NCBI GenBank assembly: GCA_000226015.1
Contig: JH157417.1
Location: forward strand, 5,396 to 39,777
Length of the DNA: 34,382 nt
Source: Mnemiopsis leidyi
Taxonomy: Eukaryota > Ctenophora > Tentaculata > Lobata > Bolinopsidae
Direction of reading: 5' to 3'
In this document: positions 12,082 to 22,804 of the stretch, piece after piece
Numbering within the stretch: position 1 is the first letter of the stretch
Layout of the letters: each line of letters opens with the position of its first letter
Notes under the pieces: model-generated
Databases searched by the model: none
Told to the model about the DNA's origin: nothing
Seen by the model: the letters and a program-made list of their open reading frames with translations, nothing else
Made by a program: the position numbers and the translations under genes

Positions 12082-15000
12082 TCCCAATCTCAATTCCTGT
12101 GTACCTTGTTCCATATGTTTGCAATAATAGCCGAATTGTACTTATATAAGTAATTGGCTACGAGCATTAAATATCTTCGTGCTACAGCTATTTCATACTG
12201 CTTTTTACTTAATTTTCACCACAAGCATTATTGAAAGGTAGTCTGATTTAAAATCGTTAATAAATGATATTTAGAAAATTAAAGAATTTAAGATCAATTT
12301 GATTGCCTCGAATCCAGCCAACTACAAATTTAGTGACTGAAACTACGCCAAATATCAACTTAAACATAAAGTATTTACCAAATTTTCGTAAGATTTCTCG
12401 CCCATATCAAATTTGCTATTTTTTCATCTGTCGCGTAAAATTATCATTTTTTTAGAAAAGATCGCGCGTAAAATTATCAAATTTTTTGATAGAAGATACG
12501 AGCAGTACAAAACGAATCTGATGAGGTCAAAGAAGTATCTTTGGGTCAATCTAGAATTTATGCGAAATCAAGCCGCGAAAATTTTGGTTTGATTGATGTT
12601 TGGGATTCTTTGCTGAGCTTGAATGATAAATGATCATGAGAAATAGGAATTTAAGTTTTGTTTCTTATTCAGACCAGAACCTGATTACAAAGTAATAACT
12701 ATACCGGCTGGATCTAAAAATCTCAGCATCATTATCGATTAAAATCGTGGATTTGTACTTAAAGGTGTGTCAACTTTAACTCAAGTAAGCCAGCAAGCAT
12801 GACTGGCGACCAAAAAACGATATCAATACCGTAGAATATTTAGTGCCGGAGATTGAACTGCAGACATTTTGAAAGTCCATCCGACATCAATCTTAATCTA
12901 TAGGTCACAAAAATTAGTGAGATAGGATTTACAGTTCATGTTTGACTAGAGTATACTTTGTAAATTTTAAGAGGTTGCTAAGTTTATGATGTTTGAGTTT
13001 AAGTTGCTACTCGGTTTTGTGCTGGCCATCGTCTTATCATGAATCCGATTGTTCTTGGAGAGTTAATGGAACAACTTCTGTAAGTGTAACAAAGCCAATC
13101 GTACTGAAATTGCATTCAGATTTGATATCGGCTTATCCACAAAGTAATTATATCTGATGGTCCTTTGTATTGCATCTTTTTGCATTCCGTTAAAATATTT
13201 TCATGATTCTACAATAAAAATGTGCATGAAAACTCACGTGGGCGAACAAAGAGGGTCCCGGTAAAGCCACCTGTATTTCTTGAGCTGAATGCTGATATCG
13301 TCTACCGAATAGTTATCATCCTCGATAACAAGTATTGTTAGTTTTAAGCGTGGCTGTATCTTCAAATTTCAAAAGCATTTTACAATCTACTTGCCATAAG
13401 AACGATTTTATTAACCATTGCGTTGTAATTTGTCGTGGAAAGCGTTGAATTTCACCTTGATTCGTCAATAGCAAATAGCCAATAGTAACCATCGTCAGGA
13501 GCCATGAAGTAGACAAAAAAAGTTAGTCGGCAGCTAACTCTGAATCTTCATGGAAAAACTGAGAAAAAATTTGTGGACATGATCATTAGTGATTCTCATC
13601 CATTTTCATTTGAAGCTGTGAAACTGGATCTGCCCTAGCTGTCAATGTCCATCCTTTTAATTTTCGTTTTTCAACTTAGTTTTTTTGCCACTCTTTTATC
13701 CCGGTTTTGGCTCTAATAAGAACTCCTCATAAAAGGTGTCGTGAGACCTAATCTGATCAAAGGACATCTACCAATCGACCATTCGCTATACTGTTCAAAT
13801 TAAATACATCTCCGGAGCCCTAGGAATTAATAATAGCTGTGCTTACCCGTACGCACAAGGTTCATGACAAGAGTCATAAATCATGATAAAAATGCTAATA
13901 ATTTTCCTTCAAGTTATATAAGCATAACTCATAAGCACATAGACCATTTACCCTGGCTAGCTTAATGATTGCTATTCATGGTAAATGAACTAATTCATTA
14001 TCAAAGAGCTAGTAGACGCTATACCTTTTCCGTCTGACATTCCTTCTTTACCGCATCAATTTTCAATCACCGACCGTGAAATGCGACGTTAAAGTCTTGG
14101 TCTGATAGAAAATGGGGAGTTCCAGGAGGTTAGTAAATTGGTTCATGTTTGATTTCCGCGTTGCTAAATCAAGTAAATGACGATAATTGGGGTAGCTACT
14201 CCTTGCTAGCCGTCATGACCGAATGATTTGGATGACTTAATAGGCATCGTTTGCTTTGAAACGTCAATGATCAATCATGTAGCCTTGGCTAACGTCTGTC
14301 ATTTAGAACGCCTTATTGATAGCTAAACGTCCTCAATAAGCAAATACATTTAAGTCTCCCCGGCCAACGAGACAATTTGTCGTTTCATGAGGGTCAAGAA
14401 AGTTAACAATGACGAGTTTTTTCGGTTGATTAAACCGGACAGTAAACCAACTTTCTCTCTCACGTGATGATTTAGATAAGCACACTCACATCCACAAATT
14501 TAACAATTTGGTAAAGCAGCTCGGAAGAAACGGCGGGTCACGTGGCTTCGGTATACCATGATTATCATGTAAATGCTGTCTAGTAGCTGCAGATTTGTCG
14601 AGTTGCAATTAACGAAACCCCCGCCGGAAGCCAATTCCAAACCAAACTTGACCGAAGCCAGGCGATCTTGGCAGTGCACAAGTGATTTGGTTGTTTGTGT
14701 CTGCATCATCAATCCGATCGTGATGACATTTTTTGAGTACTGATGTTGTTCCTTCATTCTTACGTGCACGTCTCTCTGCAGTTTTAACAACAGGTAAGGG
14801 GAAATATGATCAACATGAATCGGATTTATTTTTAATTGTTCAAAGCAAAATATCCAGAATTATGGTCTTTTATAGTATTGACCTATTCAAGTCATCGTTG
14901 GGTATCGTAGTCCGTAGATGAGCATGAAGACCACTGTACCATAACCTCTAACTCTAAACATGATCATAGCTGCATGGATCCATGGTGTCATTTTCTCTAG

Positions 15001-17811
15001 TATTTTCGTATCCACTATCCATAGAAGTAGAACTTATACGACGATGAATGAACTAAGAGGTTGTTGATCAGTGGCTTAAATACTAGCCTTGTGAATCAAA
15101 TCGGTAGTGCCATGATCGATCTTATAAGATATATAGATCAGAGCTGGCACAGATTCGGGACCCCTAAGAATAAGATCAGAATGCAAATGCAATTACGTCA
15201 AGGAGTAATGTTTCATAGAAAGACGATAAATCCAGTTTGACTTAAGATTGTTTATAGTGTTACTGAGTCGCAGTGACATTGAAGCGTGATGAGTTGAAAA
15301 TCGCAGATTCGTATAGTTGAACTGAGTTGCAGTTATGCAGTTTAATAGAAATGTGATGAGGTGAAAATCGCAGGTTGTGTCATTGAACGATAAAATTTTT
15401 CCTTGTGTTTCAACTAGGTGAAAAGAAACTAAATGTTTATCGTGTTAAGTAATCGTTACTGACGGAGAGGTATTTACAATAACGTTACAAAAAAAAGTAA
15501 TCATTATCACCCTCTGCTGAGAAAGTGATCGTCATTCAAGAGTTTGTCAAGGTGAAATTTTTCTCTTTTAAGACGGAAAGTATTGCTAAAATAATAAAAG
15601 GTGCATTCCAATTCCCTACTGTGAATTATACAGGCATAGAATTTTCAAACGTCAACAGCTTGACAAAACTTTTTTACAATCCAGAACATTTATAGTTGAG
15701 CACTTGTGCCTTGGCGTTGTTGCAATTAATGATATACCTCCTACGAAAATGGGCGGAACCCACGCTACTTACTGTTCGGCACATACCTTACACTTCACTT
15801 GATCTTGTCTTGATCTGGTATCTGAGAGGTATTTAACTTTGTTGTAAAGATCCTTCTGACTGTTGTTAAGCAGGTCATTGGGTTTCATTGCCCGGCTATC
15901 TAAAGAGTCATTAAAGGTAGATACAGACTGCGGTTAGACTCACAGATAATCCTTATTATTCTATTATAGGAACGTCTAAAGACAGATAGCTACTTAAGAT
16001 TATTAAGATATATGACTTGATATCTGTCCGGAACGCTGACGTAGGAATACTTAAACAAGCAAACATGAGTCATGATCCTTTAGCAGCATGCCTATCCGAA
16101 ATTCTACAATTTGCATTTGCGCTATTTGCCGTCAGGCAGGATTTCTGCTGCTCACCTCTTTGCTCCATTAGGTTGTGTTCACGTGCAACGATTCTTGGCG
16201 CAGATTTGCTCGCCAAACACAGAAACTGTTTAGACAATCGCCTTTCAGCAAACAATCCCTCTGTTAATGCACTGTCTTGCTAATGCAATTTAGAAAAATT
16301 GTCACCTAAACGGAAACTATCGATCACAGAGAGTCATTGTTATTCCACCAATAGAGAGGTTGTTTAGCGAATCAACTTAATGATTTGCCGCAAGGAGAGA
16401 AAAGTGAACGGCATCTATTTTGGTAAGTGTTGCCGTATGATTTGTGTTGAACGAGGCGATCTGTTTTGTCTTACGAACTTGTCTCCTTTTAAGACTCTCC
16501 GAATCCTGCAGTAACAAGCTTGCAAACCCAAATTTGAACTTCGAAGCTAGAGAGGGAAATTTAAGCAATTTTGCCAAAATTACGTAGGCCAATCTGTGTA
16601 GTCGGGTACTTTTCTCATATGTCACTGAGCGTTCTTGTTTTTGTTGTTACAACGGTACTGATTTCCCAAACTTTTTAGTTCCAAGAGTGCAGGATACAGA
16701 TAGAGATGCCGTGTGTACTTGAACATCAACGTCAGAGCGCCTAGTTTGATTCTTATCGTGTTGACAGATCAACACCACGTGTAGACCTTGTTACGGATCA
16801 CATGCGATGTTTGTTTCAACGGGAAATTTTCTCTGAAACCAGATCATCTTAACACCTAGCACTGTGAAATATAGGACTTCATGCCCTAAATAAACACACT
16901 GGGTCCAGTAAATTACTTTTGAAATCGCTTGAATTGTAGACAAATTTTCAAAAAGGTGTTAGATTCTGTAAAAGCGATAAGTGCCAATAATAAAGTATTC
17001 GAAGAACATGTTGTTAAAGCATGAATTTTCAGTATCGAAGCCTAAAGTGTCAGCTGAGAGCCTTGCCGATGCATATTTTCAGTACACAGAACAACTCAGA
17101 AATTTTCAAGACGCTTGCAATACCGCCTTGAGGTCTTTCCAAACCCTAACTACTTAAATACTACGGACGGAAATTTCTCGTGCTATTTTACGTGCGATGC
17201 TTTTCTTTCTCGAGTAAATGTTTTGGCCTCCAAGTAAATAAATTCTACCGTCCTTAATATATATGACTTGTATGATTCCTATAATAAAGGCTTTGAGTGA
17301 TCCCGTAAATGTACCTGTCAGTTGTACAGATCCCAGTTAATTATCCAATCTGCCAAGGGCACAACATCACACTAAGACTGACAGCTGATTATCAAGTTGC
17401 TTGATACACTTCACCCCCCATTACCAGTATCGTTGACATTGATAACCAGTATTAAGTTGACAGATTAACAGTTAATCGGCTACTTAGTGAAACATATAAC
17501 CCATGCTGGTAGTCATTACACCTTTTATGAGTGGAGCTCTAATAGCAGCAATCCAGGAAATTTCTTTGTGCCACCGGACACGACCGAATTTCGAGCTTCT
17601 TGACCACCTCACCAATTTGCTGTCGGTGTTAAAATATTTCCCGGTTCCAAATTTTCCTTTACACATGTACGGCTGGTGAAAGCTTGACGTTTTTAAATCT
17701 TTATTGCCGTATCACCCTAAAGATGAGTTAGAGCCTTACTTTCGACCGCCCCACTTTTCCTCCACGTAAGTTGGACGCGTCAGTTTGACTTCCACTTCAC
17801 TCCGACTTACA
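12082..17811. other. AT-rich region with isolated exon-like pieces only
   Basis: No full gene could be assembled. Possible start exons are 13039-13079 (MNPIVLGELMEQL, then GTAAGT, phase 2) and 14112-14128 (ATGGGGAGTTCCAGGAG, then GTTAGT, phase 2). A 12-bp microexon candidate at 14781-14792 sits between CTCTGCAG and GTAAGG. A diverged 80-90 bp direct repeat lies at about 15260-15385 (two copies of GATGAG[T/G]TGAAAATCGCAG), and GCGTAAAATTATCA occurs twice near 12435 and 12467. Open frames on both strands around 16017-16283 are unexplained and show no family motif. Confidence 0.3.
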
Positions 17812-19546
17812 ATGATGTCCGACGACGAAAGTTCCCTCTCCAGTGAGGACCGCTTCGGCATCCACTCCGACTCCTCCGACAGCCGGAGATCCTCCCGATG
17901 TAGCAGGAGAAGCCGGTCCCGATCCCGGTCCCGGTCCCGCTCCTCTCGCTCCCGCTCCTCTCGCTCCACCTCCAGCAGATCCAGACGAAGCAGCAGATCT
18001 CGGTCCCGTTCCCGGTCTCGGTCCCGGTCTAGGGGGTCTAACTACGATCCTGACGAGGGGTTCGCCGAGCCCGAGGAGTTTGGAGATGGGGGGATGTACA
18101 TGGACGGTTGTGGTGGGGAAGGGATAGAAGGAGGGGTGGAGCAGGGTGGCCCCTCTTCCGGTGGAGGAGGTGGTGGTGGTGGAAACAAACCTAAATCTAA
18201 ATCGTGAGTCTTCATCATGGGAATATTGTGACAATTCGTTATATCATTATCAATTATCTCGCTTATCCTGAATGGAATGTTTTGATTATTCGGTTTTTCT
18301 TCAATTAACTTCTGGAGTTTATGGTGATTAATGTCGATAGAGTCCAGGATAAACGCAAAACTGTCGATAGTGCTAATAATAACATCAGCTTCCCCACCAA
18401 ATCTTCCAGCACACGATCTCGCCCGATTAAATTAACTTTTTGTCCATAACAATGTTCAGTCAGTCGCATCACATCTTCAGATATCTGCGTGATTAGTGAG
18501 GAGTAAGGTGTACTATATTCAATCAATCTTATGTAGCAAATGTAAAACGTGTTACCACGTGCCACAGGTGCACCGTTTGATTGGTCGGGATCAGTTACTC
18601 AAGCAGCTGGCAATGGTGTGCTTGAAGTTGATGGGATTCTTTTATATTCGTCGCTTCGCGAGGATATGACGATATGACGTGATTTCATCTTTCGCTCGTT
18701 TATGACAAATACTATAGAAAGTCTCCGTCGTGGATTGTTAAGAGTTTCATTGTTAATGAGCGTTTAAAACAGACGCTCTCTGTTTCCTATTTATAGGGAG
18801 CTGCTTGTCACATTTCGCGAGGTATTGAATTTTCTGTGGAACTATTTGTAGGTAATAGGCAGTAAAATTTCAAGCAAGATACCGCTATAAAAACTTGAGC
18901 GTAAAAAATTTATTCATATTACAAAAAATTACTTTCGAACTAGTAACACAGTTTAAAAATGCTTGCCGGAAAACCATTTAATATATTTTGGATCCTGAAT
19001 CCGATTATATAGGTACACCCGGTGTTTTGGTGTTTGGTCAATACTGACGGTGACTATAAACTATAAAACTCTACGAATCTAAGATAAACTTTACCAATAT
19101 ATCTGCGTTGGCTAAAAAGCAGAAATGATCGGTTAGTCTTTTAGCAATATCGCTCATGAATTTCGTTCAAAACTAAATATTTAATTAAACTTTAACGTCT
19201 ATTTTTTTTCAGGAGTGGTTCGCGATTTGTTATGTTAGACATACTTTCAAAGTTTAAAGGAGTTACTCCTTTTAAAGTAAGTACAGATATTAGCATACTT
19301 ATTTGAAGATACAGTCATGAATTTTAACTTCAAATTATTGATTATTTAGAAATTACGTAATTTATTTAACGATAAAAATAGGTGCGATAAATTAACCGAC
19401 AGACAAGTAAACAGACAGAAATAAATCCAGACAAACATATTTTTTGTTTGTACATGTTTTATCTGCAGGAGCACATTTACCTTTTAGATAAATTCCATGG
19501 TGATGAAATTCTGACTTATATAGCAATTAATATCCGATATCTGTGA
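17812..19546 (+). CDS. Arg/Ser-repeat (SR-type) protein, three exons
   Basis: Exons 17812-18203 (donor GTGAGT), 19213-19276 (acceptor TTTTTTTTCAG, donor GTAAGT) and 19469-19546 (acceptor ATCTGCAG, ending TGA) join in phases 2 and 0, giving about 177 residues. An acidic start (MMSDDESSLSSEDRFG) is followed by a dense RS repeat (about residues 24-80), an acidic DPDEGFAEPEEF segment, a Gly-rich run, a Lys/Ser linker, then a compact end, SRFVMLDILSKFKGVTPFK joined to EHIYLLDKFHGDEIL. RS domains are typical of splicing and nuclear-speckle proteins; no RNA-recognition motif is present. The C-terminal 50 residues look folded but match no family I know. If exon 2 is not spliced, the frame ends nine codons on at 19304-19306, and an AATAAA at 19420 would then serve it. 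The third exon overlaps a minus-strand gene and is the weakest part. Confidence 0.62.
18200..18610 (-). pseudogene. Antisense exon-like coding remnant with one-base frame break
   Basis: On the minus strand inside the first intron of the SR-protein gene, one open frame runs from about 18607 to about 18400 (includes NTFYICYIRLIEYSTPYSSL and ISEDVMRLTEHCYGQKVNLI). A second continues to at least 18200 (includes EADVIISTIDSFAFILDSID and HHKLQKLIEEKPNNQNI). The frames would be continuous if the four-base run at 18392-18395 (GGGG on the minus strand) had one more base. Beyond 18200 the second frame runs antisense through the Gly-rich SR exon and is probably no longer real. No start codon, splice partner or family was identified. 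It may be an exon of an unmapped minus-strand gene, a decayed copy, or chance openness. Confidence 0.33.
19361..19366 (-). other. Minus-strand poly(A) signal AATAAA
   Basis: TTTATT on the plus strand gives AATAAA on the minus strand, 118 bases past the stop of the minus-strand membrane-like gene. Confidence 0.4.
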
Positions 19547-20327
19547 CAAATTCTGGCCAAATTTAAGGAGTCCTATGAAAGTTTCGTTTCTATTTATGAA
19601 GTCATAACCAGTTCTATCTGTAAATGAACTTAAATCTTTGTCACGATGTTGCACAAATGGACCCGAATATAGCTGTCTAGACTCTAGCCGAGCAAAGATA
19701 CCCATAAAAGCATAAAAGCTTCTAAGGATGCCAATGGTCGCGAATAAGACGTTATAAAAGGAGTTCAATATAATCAAGATATAAAGCAGTCCTAACTGCA
19801 CGTGGCACTTACATGAGGCCCAGTACAAAGCCTGACCTGAATGGGGGCTCTGGTTCTATTCCTCGCAATTTATACTCGAGTTTGTTTGCAATAAGCTGAA
19901 TGGTACGCCGGGCTGAAAGCATTTGGGCAGATTTTCTTATGTTTCGATATTACGCTTTAGCATGATGGGACTTCTCAAGGTAAGACGTGATATCTCACCA
20001 AGCTTAGTAAGGGCACCAAGCTTTGTAAGGGCACCAAGCTTTTTAAGGGGCAAAATTGAACTAAACGACTTATAGCGAAAGTTTCATTCTAGCATATACT
20101 TACCTAATTCGACCAAATTAAGAATAAGATTCGCTATAAGATCATAAGGGTCCTATTGGAAGTAGCTAGAAACCCCGATGGGCAATTTAGCTGATAGTAC
20201 TTGATTAACGCTTTAACTATTTGCTGAATTTGGAAAAACTTCGTGTAAGCTTTCCATGAAATTGCTGAAACTTTCTTACAGTTAAACTGTGCGAATGTGT
20301 CTGTATAGTTATGCTTAAAAGCATCAT
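19484..20327 (-). CDS. Small membrane-like protein, three exons, unknown function
   Basis: Minus-strand exons are 20327-20280, 20152-20104 and 19836-19484. Phases agree at both junctions (0, then 1), donors are GTAAGA and GTAAGT, acceptors CCAATAG and CATTCAG, and an in-frame TAG precedes the start. The 149-residue product begins MMLLSITIQTHSHSLT, then DPYDLIANLILNLVEL. Next comes a cysteine pair (ASCKCH), a long hydrophobic stretch (about residues 44-73, LGLLYILIILNSFYNVLFAT continuing into IGILRSFYAFMGIF), and a polar tail with FVQHRDKDLSSFTDRTGYDF and an N-glycosylation-type NET. I do not recognise the family. One or two membrane passes are likely. The last exon overlaps the final SR-gene exon antisense by 63 bases, so one of the two terminal exons may be wrong. 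Confidence 0.5.
19996..20049. repeat. 18-bp tandem repeat, three copies
   Basis: CACCAAGCTTAGTAAGGG and two near copies begin at 19996, 20014 and 20032. The array lies in the second intron of the minus-strand membrane-like gene. Confidence 0.9.
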
Positions 20328-20473
20328 GATATACTATACTAGTATAAATAGGAATGAAAATTGGAATTCCTTAGCTGTTATGAATTTTGTTGAAATACAT
20401 GCATCCCCTTTGGATATATCTAAGCGTTTTCATTGAAAAGCCAAAAATGACAATGAAGCAAAAACTTCTTTAA

Positions 20474-20612
20474 AGTGCACGACTTAAGTTTGGATTTGGA
20501 CAGAATTTAATTCTATTAACCTTGAACACTTGTCAGCTTAAGTGCATGACTTTTAAGTTGGAATTTGAAACATTTTTTTAATTTTACTGACTTTGAACGC
20601 TCGGCAGGAGGT
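20474..20612. repeat. Diverged tandem duplication, period about 66 bp
   Basis: A block starting AAGTGCACGACTTAAGTT and ending CTTGAACACTTGTCAG recurs as AAGTGCATGACTTTTAAGTT through CTTTGAACGCTCGGCAG. Upstream of the minus-strand gene; no coding seen. Confidence 0.75.
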
Positions 20613-22804
20613 ACGTACAACGCATGTGCTGATCGGATGAATTTGTTAAGCTTGCGAGTAATGCACACCTCGTGAAGCATTATCTGTTTTTCTTTTCTAC
20701 CCGTGAGGCATGTGTGCGGGTGTGTAAGAGAGTGTGGTGTCACTGTGTGTCAAATTTGGTGTCACGGTGGTGTCATCGTGTGCGAAAAATACTTTGGTTC
20801 GCACCTTTTGTTACCATCACTATCGGGACTCGGGAGATTAAAGTTAAGTGCATTTAAATAAATTGAAATGTATTTTTTGAGCAATTCCTTTATTCATTCA
20901 TTATTGCATTTATTCGATTTCGATGAGATCTGGGTATGCACGTGCGAACATCCGAAAATTGGTAGCAACTAAAGTTGCCCTAAAGTCAATCCTATAGATT
21001 CCCAGTAAGGATATAGAGAGGTATTTATGCTCTCCTCAACGGAAACTACTGTCAGAAGGTCGATCAGTTTACAACAACTATTTTCCGTTTTCCTAACTCT
21101 CGGTTGAGCCAAATGTCTGGCCTCTTAGTACCAAGCTATTATAAGAGCACATTAATCTCCTTCCGATTTCAAATCCGGCTTGTAATTTGTCAATTTGACG
21201 TGTTCTGGAATCTTTGACGGGTGCAGCACGGAACAAATGTATTTCTGGAACAAAGCGTGCCGTTATATAGAGTAATCACCTGTTTCGCAAAGGCTTTTAT
21301 AAACGTAAATTCTTAAATTGAGGGTGGTGTCTGATCGTTTGTGCAAGGACGCGACATAAAGTAAGGAATCAAAAAATAATTTCATTGAAAACTTGGAGGG
21401 TTTCCGTATTTCTGTAAGCATATTTGCCGACGCTCAGTTCAAGATTGTTCAGTTGCTTATCCGTAACTTATCGTTTAACCTATTTGCCTGACTTATGGAA
21501 CAGCAATAACTATATGCCTGAGTTAATGTTCAGTTTGTTAAATAGAATTTAGAATTTACAACGGTCGCTTACATTTGCGTTCGTTTTCAGAGCTAAATAT
21601 TCAACGGTCTAGTACAAGTGCTTAGTGCAATGCTGAAGGGCGCAGATTAACCTATTGTTTCAAGTTACTGCAGGCAGTAACGGTAGTTAGCGAGCCGGTC
21701 GTCTTGACAGATATCAAATCTGCAGTCTTCAATACGATCCTCTTTCGGAAGAGGGGTTGGTTCCCCTGACTTTTTCCGGCAAATACGCAGGTTTTGATAG
21801 GACCACGGGAGGTCTGATCATACCCTTGATGTTTGGCCGAGCATTAACAGAAAATCATGATCAATTGGTATGAAATTATAGAAGTCAGTACAGACATGGC
21901 TCTGATAAGTCATACTATAATTTCTCTTATTGTAATGTATTGAGCCTAGGTTTTTGAGTGCCAGCTTCTCTTCAACACACGAAGTTTAGCTAATTTGACT
22001 GACGTGTTTAAGGTGCATGCAACTACAATACTTCTTAGTCCTGTTGTTAAATACCTCACATTTGATGTGTCCTGACCGTCTCGGGCAGTTATATACAGCT
22101 CATATAGTATTGAGCGTTGTTTAGTTTGCCATGTTATGTTCTCGAGAAATATCTGCATTAGTTCGAACAGTGAAGTAGCCTAAATCACTTAATTTAGGTA
22201 ATATTTCGTAAAATGAGATTTTCCTCTAGGACTTTTGATAAGGACTCCAATAAAAACTAGAGCAATTGCTTCCAAGCTCATGAAAGATCCCGGAATTGGC
22301 GCGGCCGATTGTTCCGATGTTCCTCATAATACCACAGTCTGCAGCGGCAGTCCAGCATAATAGGCTAATCAGATTGTTCATTCCTTTTACTGAACATGAT
22401 TATGAAATTATACAAAGCTTACTTTTAGCAGTACGACCACTTTCTCCCTTCTTACCCCAAGTCGGGTTAATTGAATTAGAGTGATTAAGATTGAGCTAAG
22501 TATAGCTGGCGGCAGGAATCGCTGCTCTGGTTGGGAGATCAAACCCAGACTGCACTTTTATTGGCCGGCGGATTCTGCTATTCTGTGTATGTGTGTGTAT
22601 TAAGCCAAACTTTCTCGTTTTGAAAGCTCCGTCATTTGTCTTGTGCGTGTTATCAGTTACGCTCGCATTAATTTTTGTCCGCTTGAACGTTCATCAGGAC
22701 AGACATATACATCCAACGGTGAGGTTTTCTGACTGTGATATGTGCTTCAAGAGGGCTGGAATTAAAATTTGGAGTTCAGTTTTGGGTTAGGGGTCGAATC
22801 AAAC
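20613..22804. other. Intergenic DNA between divergent genes
   Basis: This separates the minus-strand membrane-like gene from the innexin on the plus strand. No exon is supported. An E-box lies at 20939-20944. Two abutting hairpins at 21739-21766 (CCTCTT-TCGG-AAGAGG, then GGGG-TTGGTT-CCCC) are followed by T5 at 21771. The open frame at 22296-22484 has no supporting signal. Confidence 0.35.

Noticed and set aside
16017-16625. Open frames on both strands suggesting a gene or mobile-element fragment
   Set aside because: No family motif, no terminal repeats and no consistent splice sites were visible.
17797-18234. Long Pro/Gly/Ala-rich frames on both strands over the RS exon
   Set aside because: They are the alternative readings of the RS and glycine codon repeats and have no start or splice logic of their own.
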